Shown piece by piece: positions 1 through 7,019 of a stretch of 25,622 nt of DNA. Every line of letters begins with the position of its first letter. The stretch's first letter is position 1. This DNA is from Acidobacteriota bacterium (GTDB taxonomy: Bacteria > Acidobacteriota > Terriglobia > Terriglobales > Acidobacteriaceae). Where the stretch lies: positions 1 to 25,622 of the forward strand of contig JAJYZK010000003.1 of NCBI GenBank assembly GCA_021799945.1. The letters are read 5' to 3'. Both the position numbers and the translations under genes were made by a program. The notes below the pieces were generated by a model. It worked only from the letters and a program-made list of their open reading frames with translations. It was not told the origin of the DNA and searched no databases.

Positions 1-1336
1 CCACTCCACCTCCTGGTTCGTCGGATACCCGCAGCTCGCCAGCGCGCCGGGGCCCTATCAGATCGATCGGGAGTGGGGCATCTCCAACCACGCGATGGAT
101 CCCACCCGGGAATCGACGTACCGCTTTCTCGCCGCCTTCATCCGGGAGATGTCGGAGTTGTTCCCCGATCGGTACCTGCACATCGGCGGCGATGAATGCA
201 ACGGCAAGGATTGGGACGCCAATCCCCAGATTCAGGCCTTCATGCGCGCGCACGGGCTCAAAGACAACGCCGCGCTGCAAGCGTACTTTACCGCGCGCGT
301 CCAGAAGTTGGTGGCCAAGCGCGGCAAGATCATGGAAGGCTGGGATGAAGTGCTGCAGCCGAATACGCCTCAGGACGTCGTGATTCAATCCTGGCGAGGA
401 CCGGAATCGCTTGCCGCCGCGGCCCGCCAGGGAAATCGCGCGCTGCTCTCGACCGGCTATTACATCGACCTCAATCAGACGGCGGCGGAGCATTACGCGG
501 TCGATCCGCTGCCGGCAGCCCTGACCTCCGGCCCCTCCGCGCTCTCGGCGGCGCAGCAGAAGCTGATCCTGGGCGGAGAAGCGACCATGTGGTCGGAGTA
601 CGTCGATCCCGGAAATATCGACAGCCGCATCTGGCCGCGGACCGCGGCCATCGCCGAGCGGCTGTGGTCGCCCGCGGACGTAACGGATATCCCTGCGATG
701 TACGCCCGCTTGTCGATCGTCTCCCAGAAACTCGAATATCTTTCCTTGCAGCACAACTCCAGCTATCCGCAGATGCTTCGCCGCATGACCGGAGAGACCG
801 ATCCGCTGCCTCTTCACGTGCTGGGCGATATCCTCCAGCCGCCGCTCGGGTATCAGCGGGAAAAATTCGGCCCCTACAATACATTCACGCCGCTGAACCG
901 CATGCCCGACGCCGTGCACCCCGAAAGCGATGTGGCGAGAGAATTCCAGGGCCTGGTCGACGCCCTGCTCTCCGGCCACGCCAAGCCCCGGGACTGGGTC
1001 CAGACGCGGCGCTGGCTCCTGTTGTGGCGGGACAACGACGCCCGGCTGGAGCCCCTGCTGCCTCGCTCGGACCTGACCGAGGAACTCATCCCCGTCTCCC
1101 TGCGGCTGCATCAGGTATCGGAGATCGGGCTGGAGGCCCTGCGCTATCTCCGCGACGGGCAGGCGGCGCCGGAGGAATGGCGTGCACAGCAGACCGCCTT
1201 CCTGGAGAAGGCCGCGGAGACTCAGGCGGCGCTGCGGGATATGGCCGCTCCGCAGGTTCTGCGGCTGGTGCGGGCGACAGCGGGTCCGCTGCCGGGGAAC
1301 GGAGCGCCATCCCCTTCGCCGGGTCAGGCTCCGTGA
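1..1336 (+). CDS. Beta-N-acetylhexosaminidase, GH20 family (5' end cut by window)
   Basis: The frame is open from base 2, so the start lies outside the window and about 444 codons remain. GH20 enzymes remove terminal GlcNAc or GalNAc from chitooligosaccharides and glycans, using the substrate's acetamido group as nucleophile. The first visible residues, HSTSWFVGYPQ, match the GH20 barrel strand that follows the PEIDMPGH motif. The catalytic Asp-Glu pair is in HIGGDEC, with its D and E codons at 191-196. The MEGWDE motif, a GYYIDL motif and the GGEATMWSEYVDPGNIDSR block follow in family order, and supply the aromatic and acidic substrate-binding residues. The last 170 or so residues form a helical tail with no clear motif. 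The real N-terminus should carry a signal peptide, which cannot be seen. An MFS permease follows after 45 bases on the same strand, which suggests shared transcription and use of the released sugar. Family assignment is firm; exact substrate is not. Confidence 0.95.
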   Translation, partial: HSTSWFVGYPQLASAPGPYQIDREWGISNHAMDPTRESTYRFLAAFIREMSELFPDRYLHIGGDECNGKDWDANPQIQAFMRAHGLKDNAALQAYFTARVQKLVAKRGKIMEGWDEVLQPNTPQDVVIQSWRGPESLAAAARQGNRALLSTGYYIDLNQTAAEHYAVDPLPAALTSGPSALSAAQQKLILGGEATMWSEYVDPGNIDSRIWPRTAAIAERLWSPADVTDIPAMYARLSIVSQKLEYLSLQHNSSYPQMLRRMTGETDPLPLHVLGDILQPPLGYQREKFGPYNTFTPLNRMPDAVHPESDVAREFQGLVDALLSGHAKPRDWVQTRRWLLLWRDNDARLEPLLPRSDLTEELIPVSLRLHQVSEIGLEALRYLRDGQAAPEEWRAQQTAFLEKAAETQAALRDMAAPQVLRLVRATAGPLPGNGAPSPSPGQAP

Positions 1337-1381
1337 CCGCTCCTCGACCGGGCCGCGGCCAGGCAAGGAGCAAAGCGTGAC

Positions 1382-2737
1382 TTGGCAATGACCATGCCCG
1401 CCGGCAAACTGCCCGTTCCTCGGACTCCCGCGGTTGCGCCGGAACCCGGCCGAATTCCCGGAAGACGCTGGCGAATCGCCCTGCTCCTGGGCCTCGGAGT
1501 GCTCGTCAACTACTTCGACCGGGTGAACCTATCCGTCTCCCACCATGCGCTGATCGCCGCCTTCGCCATTTCCGATGTCACCTTCGGCTATCTCTCCGCC
1601 GCATACAACTGGAGTTACGCACTCTGCCAGCTTCCGATCGGCGTTCTTCTGGATCGATTCGGCGTGCGGAAGATCGGCAGAATCGGAACCTTTCTGTGGA
1701 GCGTCGCCTCCTTCGCAACCGCCGGCTCTCCCTGGATGAGCGGTCTTTTCGCCTCCCGCCTCCTGCTGGGCATCGGCGAAGCGCCCACCTTTCCGGCCAA
1801 CGCAAAGGCGGTGGGCTACTGGTTTCCGCCCGAAGAGCGCAGTATGGCCACCGCGATCTTCGACAGCACGGCCAAGTTAGCCTCAGCCATCGGAGTGCCG
1901 CTCATCGGAATCCTGATGGTGAAGTTCGGCTGGCGCTGGGGATTCGCCGCCACCGGCGTGGTGAGCTTTCTGTACTTTCTGATCTTCTGGGCCGTCTACA
2001 AAGACCCGGATGAGGATCCCGGCCTGAGCCCGCAGGAACTCGCCTTTATCCGCGCGGAGTATTCGCGCCCGGCCGCGGAGGGCGCCTCGAGCGGAGAAAC
2101 GGCGACCTTCGGACATCTGCTGCGTCAGCGCAAGGTCTACGGCGTGCTGCTCGGCTTCGGCGCCTACAACTACGTCTTCTACCTCCTGCTTACCTGGCTG
2201 CCCAGCTATCTCTCCAGCGCGCTTCATATCGACATCGTGCGCTCTCTGCTCTATACCAGCGCTCCCTGGCTTATCGCCACCGCCGCCGACCTGGCCGTCG
2301 GAGGCTATCTGGTGGATAAGCTGATCGCCATCGGATGGCCGGCGAACACTGTGCGCCGGGTGGTTCTGGTGACCGGCACGGGGCTGGGTCTGGGCATCTT
2401 CGGCGCCGCCCATGCCTCCACAGCCGGGCAGGCGCTGGCCTGGATCAGTCTCTCCATCGGAGGCCTCTCCGCGGCGGCCCCGGTGGTGTGGTCTCTGCCG
2501 TCCCTGCTGGCGCCGCGCCAGAGCGTCGGCGCGCTGGGAGGCATCATGAACTTCTCCAGCCAGCTTTCCGGCATCTCCGCGCCCATCGTGACCGGTTACC
2601 TGGTGGCGTACCGGCATTCCTATGCCTGGGCCTTTGGAGTCGCCGCGGCTTACCTGGTCATTGGAGTGGCCGGATATGTGTTTCTGCTGGGAAAGATCGA
2701 ACGGATCCCGGCCAACGGCCCTGACGGGTTCAGATAA
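1382..2737 (+). CDS. MFS transporter, ACS (anion:cation symporter) type
   Basis: This is a 451-residue inner-membrane permease with about 12 hydrophobic segments. After a Pro/Arg-rich cytosolic start, the first helix is followed by NYFDRVNLSV, the hallmark of the ACS branch (glucarate, hexuronate and phthalate transporters). The loop LLDRFGVRKIG is the MFS motif A between helices 2 and 3. GIGEAPTFPANAKAVGYWFPPEERS is also typical of ACS helix 4. A central cytosolic loop lies near residues 205-240. The frame opens with TTG at 1382, placed 11 bases after AAGGAG (1365-1370). ATG at 1388 is an alternative but lies farther from that ribosome site. It follows the GH20 gene, so the natural cargo may be an amino sugar or sugar acid, though the family usually carries organic anions. 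Transporter class is firm; cargo is inferred. Confidence 0.93.
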   Translation: MAMTMPAGKLPVPRTPAVAPEPGRIPGRRWRIALLLGLGVLVNYFDRVNLSVSHHALIAAFAISDVTFGYLSAAYNWSYALCQLPIGVLLDRFGVRKIGRIGTFLWSVASFATAGSPWMSGLFASRLLLGIGEAPTFPANAKAVGYWFPPEERSMATAIFDSTAKLASAIGVPLIGILMVKFGWRWGFAATGVVSFLYFLIFWAVYKDPDEDPGLSPQELAFIRAEYSRPAAEGASSGETATFGHLLRQRKVYGVLLGFGAYNYVFYLLLTWLPSYLSSALHIDIVRSLLYTSAPWLIATAADLAVGGYLVDKLIAIGWPANTVRRVVLVTGTGLGLGIFGAAHASTAGQALAWISLSIGGLSAAAPVVWSLPSLLAPRQSVGALGGIMNFSSQLSGISAPIVTGYLVAYRHSYAWAFGVAAAYLVIGVAGYVFLLGKIERIPANGPDGFR

Positions 2738-2772
2738 GAACTAAGGCCAGAGGCTCCGGTCGTGCGGGCTTC

Positions 2773-2800
2773 GATGCCGCGGCCCGGGGGCCGCGGCATC
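2773..2800. terminator. GC-rich hairpin between convergent genes
   Basis: Arms 2773-2784 and 2789-2800 are perfectly complementary (12 bp, begins GATGCCGCGGCC) with a 4-base loop. It sits between the stop of the MFS gene and the stop of the CDGSH gene, so it can end transcripts from both sides. No T-run follows on either strand, so the terminator role is inferred from position and stem strength. Confidence 0.6.
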
Positions 2801-2808
2801 CGCCAATG

Positions 2809-3042
2809 CTAGGTCTTCGAGGGCGGCGTTTGGACGGCGGTCTCCACGGACTGGAAGCCGATTCTGGCGTGCGAGCCGTCGCAAAACGGCTTTTTCGCCG
2901 AGGCCCCACACCGGCACAAGGAGATTGCCGGCTTGCCGGCCAGATCCCATTCCCGGCCTTCGGCATCCAGCAATTGGATTGGGCCCTCCACTCGAAGCGA
3001 GCCATTCGGGCGGACAGTGATTTTTACTTCGTTCGCGGCCAT
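2809..3042 (-). CDS. CDGSH iron-sulfur domain protein
   Basis: This 77-residue protein carries one complete CDGSH motif. Cys43, Cys45, Cys54 and His58 in CRCGASAKKPFCDGSH are the three-cysteine, one-histidine ligands of a labile 2Fe-2S cluster. The N-terminal half (KITVRPNGSLRVEGPIQL) looks like the small beta fold that precedes the motif in bacterial single-CDGSH proteins. No signal peptide or membrane helix is visible, so it should be cytosolic. Known relatives are linked to redox sensing or iron-sulfur handling, but no precise bacterial role is established. The start is supported by GAGGAAG just upstream on the minus strand. It appears to be transcribed alone; the next upstream gene ends about 290 bases away. 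Confidence 0.9.
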   Translation of the reverse strand: MAANEVKITVRPNGSLRVEGPIQLLDAEGREWDLAGKPAISLCRCGASAKKPFCDGSHARIGFQSVETAVQTPPSKT

Positions 3043-3247
3043 AGTGCTTCCTCAGGCGGCGGGCCATTGCGCTCCACCGCGGTTACAGTTTCGTGAAGGG
3101 GTGAGGCTGCGCCGGATCGAGGCCCGGAGCCGCGGGATTTCTGCGGAAAGACACCTGGCGGAAAGCCGCTTCGCTATGCGCTCGCGGGCTTGTCGCCATA
3201 CGGATGGACTCCGCGTCCGCTTTCCCGCCCCGGGTGGACGGGTCTTT

Positions 3248-3286
3248 GGCGGAATGCGGGGGCGGAATGCAGGGGCGGAATGCGCG
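3248..3286. repeat. Three tandem 13-bp repeats, core GGCGGAATGC
   Basis: Three consecutive 13-base units begin at 3248, 3261 and 3274. The first ten bases, GGCGGAATGC, are identical in all three; the last three vary (GGG, AGG, GCG). They lie in the non-coding stretch between the CDGSH gene start and the lipoprotein gene stop, about 200 bases upstream of the CDGSH start. They could be a slipped-strand expansion or clustered binding sites; nothing in the sequence decides this. Confidence 0.7.
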
Positions 3287-3332
3287 ATCGGGCGCCTCGC
3301 CCGCCGTCCGGGCGCGTTTTCTCAATCCGCGC

Positions 3333-3578
3333 TCAGTCGCTATCCAGATTTTGTTTCGCCGGCGGCGGATCCTGGGCCGGCTTAGGCTGAGGATTTTCAA
3401 AGTTTCCGGGAGTTGCGGTGGTCGAACCGATAACCGGCCCCGATGCGTCGTTACTGCTCTGGCCCACCTTCTGCCCTTCCCAGCCGGTGGTGGTCACATT
3501 TTCGGTAGTGCTTCCCGTTTCGCAGCCGACCACCGCTCCGCATAGGGTCAGCAGCAGGATGACGGAAGCTTTATGCAT
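3333..3578 (-). CDS. Small predicted lipoprotein of unknown function
   Basis: This is an 81-residue protein with a short type II signal peptide: MHK, then a hydrophobic stretch, then a lipobox ending in VVGC with Cys19 as the predicted lipidation site. The mature part is about 62 residues, low in complexity, rich in Thr, Ser, Gly, Pro, Gln and Asp, and likely unstructured. It ends in a Pro/Lys-rich segment (PQPKPAQDPPPAKQ). GAGGAG lies a few bases upstream of the ATG on the minus strand, which supports the start. No known domain is recognisable. It has no close operon partner: a transcription terminator stands between it and the cold-shock gene upstream. The lipoprotein call rests on the signal sequence alone; function is unknown. 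Confidence 0.75.
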   Translation of the reverse strand: MHKASVILLLTLCGAVVGCETGSTTENVTTTGWEGQKVGQSSNDASGPVIGSTTATPGNFENPQPKPAQDPPPAKQNLDSD

Positions 3579-3837
3579 GATGTTTTTCTCCTCAATGAAT
3601 GGATCCCGGCGTGGCGGGAACCGACCCGATTCCCTATCGAGCCGCCACGACGATTCCTGCCCCGCAAACTGTAGACGACCTTAAGGCTAAACGGTTTCGC
3701 GACGGCTCACAAGCGGGGATCGCGGGCGCAGCCTGGCGGAAAGGGCAAGGAGCGAGGGCGCTCATCGATTCCCGGCAGTGGTTCATCGATCGGGAATTGG
3801 ATCGGGATTCGCGGGGCCATCCGCAAGTGGTTCCCAC
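3579..3837. other. Non-coding stretch upstream of the lipoprotein gene
   Basis: About 260 bases separate the lipoprotein start from the cold-shock gene's terminator. The stretch should hold the lipoprotein promoter, but I see no convincing -35/-10 pair. A loose inverted repeat (ATTCCCG and CGGGAAT) occurs near 3767-3797. No RNA gene or ORF is supported. Confidence 0.4.
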
Positions 3838-3875
3838 AAACGAAAAGAGACGACCGCGGCCGTCTCTTTTCGTTT
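3838..3875. terminator. Perfect 15-bp stem-loop terminator of the cold-shock gene
   Basis: Arms 3838-3852 (AAACGAAAAGAGACG) and 3861-3875 are exact reverse complements with an 8-base loop. On the minus strand it lies about 60 bases past the cold-shock stop, and its 3' arm ends in TTTTCGTTTG. On the plus strand the 3' arm ends in TTTTCGTTTATT. It can therefore act in both directions, like a textbook intrinsic terminator. Confidence 0.9.
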
Positions 3876-3937
3876 ATTCGTACTTTTTGACTCTCGCTTC
3901 GACTCCGACTGTAGGAAATCGGAGAAGAACGCGTTTG

Positions 3938-4138
3938 TTACAGAACCTGAACGTTCTCCGCCTGCCACCCCTTGGGGCCCTTGGTCACGTTGAACTGGAC
4001 CGCTTGGCCTTCTTGAAGAGTGCGGAAGCCGGTGGCTTGAATTGCGGTGTGGTGCACGAACACGTCCTCACCGTTTGCGCGGCTCAGGAAGCCGAACCCC
4101 TTTGCATCGTTGAACCACTTTACTGTGCCTTGTTCCAT
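3938..4138 (-). CDS. CspA-family cold-shock protein
   Basis: This 66-residue OB-fold protein binds single-stranded RNA or DNA and acts as an RNA chaperone. It opens MEQGTVKWFNDAKGFGFL, which contains RNP1 (KGFGFL). RNP2 (VFVHH) follows near residues 26-30, and the end PKGWQAENVQVL is standard for the family. An in-frame ATG seven codons upstream (4159) would add MILKEKE, which no family member needs. The ATG at 4138 is preceded by AAGGAAAAGGA and gives the canonical N-terminus. The gene is monocistronic: its own terminator is at 3838-3875, and a leader of roughly 110 bases separates it from a possible promoter. Long leaders are typical of cold-regulated csp mRNAs, but whether this gene is cold-induced cannot be told from sequence. 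Confidence 0.96.
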   Translation of the reverse strand: MEQGTVKWFNDAKGFGFLSRANGEDVFVHHTAIQATGFRTLQEGQAVQFNVTKGPKGWQAENVQVL

Positions 4139-4252
4139 TTCCTTTTCCTTGAGTATCAAGATGACGCTGAATTCAATCGGGGGTCTGCAGGTAGTGCGGA
4201 CTTCAAGAGCAGAACGAGCTGAGCACCAAAATCGTATTCGACGCTCCTTGAC

Positions 4253-4283
4253 GATATACCGTCAGACCCAAAATTGCAAGCAA
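4253..4283 (-). promoter_or_regulatory. Possible promoter of the cold-shock gene
   Basis: Read on the minus strand, TTGCAA (4279-4274) or TTGCTT (4283-4278) precedes TATATC (4258-4253), with spacers of 15 or 19 bases. Neither spacing is ideal. The region is visibly richer in A and T than its surroundings. Transcription from here would give an untranslated leader of about 110 bases. Confidence 0.35.
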
Positions 4284-4354
4284 AAAATACGCGGACGGGA
4301 AAGAATCTACATAGCATAGCGGCTTCTCCCTTTCCTGTTCCTGCATACGCCGCA

Positions 4355-4398
4355 CCCCGATGGGCTTCGCCCATGGCCCCGATGGGCTTCGCCCATGG
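4355..4398. repeat. Two tandem 22-bp units, each a small hairpin
   Basis: The 22-base unit CCCCGATGGGCTTCGCCCATGG occurs twice without a gap (4355-4376 and 4377-4398), with no mismatch. Each copy folds as ATGGGC-TTC-GCCCAT. The pair lies 12 bases past the stop of the MacB-type permease gene on the minus strand, so a tandem terminator or mRNA-end stabiliser is plausible. The identity of the copies points to recent duplication. Confidence 0.8.
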
Positions 4399-4410
4399 CC
4401 CGGCGGCCGC

Positions 4411-5655
4411 TCACTCATACTTCAAGCTCTCCACCGGATCCAGACGCGCCGCCCGCACCGCCGGAATGGCGCCGGAGGCCACTCCGACCCCGCAGGAAAC
4501 CAGAATGGCGACGGCCGCCGAGAGCCAGGAGACCTGCAATGGGTATCCGGTCAGCGATCCGATCAGCAGCGGAATGGCCATGCCCACGATTGTCCCCACT
4601 ATGCCCCCGCACAGCGAGATCAGCGCCGCCTCGGCCAGGAACTGGAGCTGGATTTCGCGATTGGTGGCGCCCAGAGCCTTGCGGATGCCGATCTCCCGGA
4701 TACGGGCCCGCACCGTGGCCAGCATGATATTCATGATGCCCACGCCGCTCACCAGCAGAGTCACCATCGATAACAGCAGCAGAACCCAGGTGAGCGCGGT
4801 TGCCGTCTGCCCGGCGATGGAGAGGACTTCGGTCAGGTTGCCGACATCGTATTCCGACTCGGCGCGGTGCCTGGCCTTCAGCCTTTGCAGAATCTCGGCG
4901 CTGGCCCAGGGAACGCTGCTGGAATCCTTCATCGAAAAATAAATCTGGTTCACCGCATCGGTGCCGGTAAAGTAGCGGGCCACCGTATACGGAATCAGAA
5001 TCGTATCGTCCTCAATCTCCGACTGTCCGTACGTCTCGCCCTTCTCCCGAAAGACTCCGATGATCGTGAAGGGCACGCCGGAAATGGCGAAGCTCTGGCC
5101 CACCGCGGCCTCCACGCTGCCGAACTGGTTCAGCGCGAAACTCACGGTCACCAAGGCCGCCTTGCTGTGCGCGTTCGAATCCTCCTGGTCGAAAAAGCGG
5201 CCGCTGAGCACCACCATGCGGCGGATGGAGGCATATTGCGGATCGACCCCGAGGATGAGGATGTCCCGCTCGCGGCCCCCGCCGCTCGAAAATCGCTGAT
5301 GCAGATTCAGCACCGGCGAGGCGGCCAGAATGCCGGGAACCTCCTGCTGGATGGCCCGCATATCGTCGATCGTCAGATAGTCGTGGACCGAGCTGATTCC
5401 GGCGTCGGCGAGCCCGGTATATTCGGCCCAGATGAGATTGGACCCGATGTTTTGGATCTCGCCCAGCACGTAGGACTTGCCGGACCGGCCGATGGTGACG
5501 ACCAGAATCAGGGAGGCGGTTCCGATCACCATGCCCAGGGCGGTCAGCGCGAAGCGCACCTGATTGACCCGGAAGGAATCGATGGCCAGGTGCAGGGTTT
5601 CCCGCAGCACCGCGCCTTCCTTCGCCTTCACCGCGTCCGGCCGGACAGGATTCAT
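4411..5655 (-). CDS. MacB/FtsX-type ABC transporter permease
   Basis: This 414-residue inner-membrane protein has the MacB layout. A cytosolic N-terminus leads to helix 1 near residues 35-57 (ALTALGMVIGTASLILVVTIG). A large periplasmic domain follows to about residue 275, then three C-terminal helices near 280-312, 340-368 and 375-400. The LARARIREIGIRKALGATNREI-like segment after helix 2 (TVRARIREIGIRKALGA) is the FtsX-family coupling region for the ATPase. The end, AIPAVRAARLDPVESLKYE, is also standard. Relatives work with an ATPase and a periplasmic adaptor in macrolide, lipoprotein or peptide export. No ATPase or adaptor gene is adjacent here, so partners must be encoded elsewhere or just lost. 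The start has only a weak upstream ribosome site. Confidence 0.93.
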   Translation of the reverse strand: MNPVRPDAVKAKEGAVLRETLHLAIDSFRVNQVRFALTALGMVIGTASLILVVTIGRSGKSYVLGEIQNIGSNLIWAEYTGLADAGISSVHDYLTIDDMRAIQQEVPGILAASPVLNLHQRFSSGGGRERDILILGVDPQYASIRRMVVLSGRFFDQEDSNAHSKAALVTVSFALNQFGSVEAAVGQSFAISGVPFTIIGVFREKGETYGQSEIEDDTILIPYTVARYFTGTDAVNQIYFSMKDSSSVPWASAEILQRLKARHRAESEYDVGNLTEVLSIAGQTATALTWVLLLLSMVTLLVSGVGIMNIMLATVRARIREIGIRKALGATNREIQLQFLAEAALISLCGGIVGTIVGMAIPLLIGSLTGYPLQVSWLSAAVAILVSCGVGVASGAIPAVRAARLDPVESLKYE

Positions 5656-5737
5656 GGTTCAGCACCCATGCTTCACCCGCGTCGTGGTCCCGCCCAGGGC
5701 CCGGCAAGCCGGAATTCGACGCCGCTCCGGCAGCCCG

Positions 5738-6115
5738 CTAACGCTTGCCGAGAATCACCAGCGCCACGCCCACAACGACCAGCAGAATCCCGATCCAGCG
5801 CTGCAGGCTGACATGCTCGCCAAGAAAAATGACCCCGCCAGCGGCCCCCGCCAGATAGCTTAACGCGCTGACCGGAACCACAAAACTGACGTTTTCAAAC
5901 GACAGCACGCCCAGCAGGGAAAAAAACGCCAGCGTCATCAGCAGAATTCCGGCCCACATCCAGCCCACCCGCATGGCCCGGAAAATCACCCCGGCGACCG
6001 CCCCCGGACGGAAGTCATTCACTTCTCCCACCGACTTCATGGCCCGGGAGACGCACAGCTCGCCCGCAGTGCCGGCCAGCACAATCAGCAGGAAGAGAAC
6101 CAGCGCGCCCACCAT
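5738..6115 (-). CDS. Small EamA/SMR-type four-helix membrane protein (ArnE-like)
   Basis: This is a protein of about 125 residues with four hydrophobic helices, half the size of a normal EamA transporter, so it should act as a dimer. The first helix reads LAGTAGELCVSRAMKSVG, similar to the AGQLC region of ArnE. The last half (NVSFVVPVSALSY, LGEHVSLQRWIGILLVVVG) follows the DMT/SMR pattern. The Glu of drug-exporting SMR proteins (EmrE Glu14 position) is Gly here, so proton-drug antiport is unlikely. The ATG at 6115 stands ten bases after AAGGG; a TTG at 6121 would add two residues. The neighbour at 6296-6709 is a clear homologue, which suggests a heterodimer. Cargo is unknown; a lipid-linked sugar is one option. 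Confidence 0.88.
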   Translation of the reverse strand: MVGALVLFLLIVLAGTAGELCVSRAMKSVGEVNDFRPGAVAGVIFRAMRVGWMWAGILLMTLAFFSLLGVLSFENVSFVVPVSALSYLAGAAGGVIFLGEHVSLQRWIGILLVVVGVALVILGKR

Positions 6116-6295
6116 CAGCAATCCACCCTTACCGCCCCGGCCCGAGTGTCCGGCCGCCGAAGCTCGATACAGAATCCTTGCTATCCCGCGCGCAGCGACG
6201 GATTTGCGTTTTCAACGATTTCCGCATAGCAGTCCGGCTTCCATGTAGGCTGTCAGCCCTGGGGGACACCACGCTGGAAGCCTGTTGACAAACTC

Positions 6296-6709
6296 CTAGC
6301 GGTCCACCGTGCGCGGGCTGGTCCGTCCGACGGTGAAAACTCCCACGCAGATGATCGCGATTCCAATCCAGTGCAACAGGGTGACGCGCTCCCCCAGCAT
6401 GAAGTAGGCCAGCAGGGCGATCACGGCGTAGGCGACGGATCCGGCGGGCAGCACATAGCTATAGTCGGCCCAGGTCAGAACCATCATGTTGGCCACGAAG
6501 AAGGTCAGCAGAGACGCCACGCCCAACCAGACCGATGTGCTGCGGAAGACCCGGAGCGTGACGTGCAGCAGACCGGAGGGCGGCCAGAAGGCCACTTTGC
6601 CCACTTGTTTCATCCCCTTGGCCAGCAGAACGTTTCCCAGCGGACCCGCGATGACCATAATGAGAATCATCAGTATCGTTTTCAGATGTAACGGCCGGCG
6701 GGACTTCAT
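6296..6709 (-). CDS. Small EamA/SMR-type four-helix membrane protein, homologue of its neighbour
   Basis: This protein has 137 residues and four predicted helices. It shares a spaced pattern with the gene at 5738-6115: AG..G in helix 1, then MKxVGxV, a Pro and two Arg in the first loop, SxVxP in helix 3, and LGExVxLxxWIGI before helix 4. Both lack the acidic residue in helix 1 that drug-exporting SMR proteins need. The pair resembles two-subunit systems such as ArnE/ArnF, which flip undecaprenyl-phosphate aminoarabinose. The start ATG follows AGGAG closely. The 180-base gap to the second gene contains no obvious terminator, so both may share a transcript starting in the region upstream of 6709. 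Transport class is likely; substrate is inference only. Confidence 0.88.
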   Translation of the reverse strand: MKSRRPLHLKTILMILIMVIAGPLGNVLLAKGMKQVGKVAFWPPSGLLHVTLRVFRSTSVWLGVASLLTFFVANMMVLTWADYSYVLPAGSVAYAVIALLAYFMLGERVTLLHWIGIAIICVGVFTVGRTSPRTVDR

Positions 6710-7019
6710 TCACTCCTGGCGATGGAATGGGATTGTGTCTGCGCGGCTCGCTTCTCGGGCAGGCGCAGTCTCGGTTCTTCTCCATTGTACAGGCGACCGC
6801 GATGGCGGCCCGAGCAGGAGGATTTCCGCCCGCGCCGCCGCGGCCTCCCTCGCAATTCCTCTCAGGATTTGCCTGCGAATTGCTTGAATGGCGGAATTTC
6901 TCCCGGCCACTACGCTATAACTATAAGTTACGGTCGATTCCCCGCCCTTGCCCGGTCGCTCGGCGGGAACGGAGAGCCCTCCGCGACTCGATACCCTCAC
7001 TGCAAGGGGTGCGCTCACT
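6710..7019. promoter_or_regulatory. Divergent intergenic region with an AT-rich palindrome
   Basis: These 310 bases separate the minus-strand half-transporter pair from the plus-strand glycan cluster and must hold promoters for both. The only distinctly AT-rich spot is 6915-6931. It contains TATAAC and TATAAG on the plus strand, TATAGT on the minus strand, and the perfect inverted repeat TAACT-ATA-AGTTA (6918-6930). No well-spaced -35 element is evident on either side. No RNA or small gene is supported. Confidence 0.45.

Noticed and set aside
1883..2617. 244-codon open frame on the minus strand opposite the MFS gene
   Set aside because: It is antisense to a complete 12-helix transporter with ACS motifs, and its product is Gly/His/Gln-rich without a domain.
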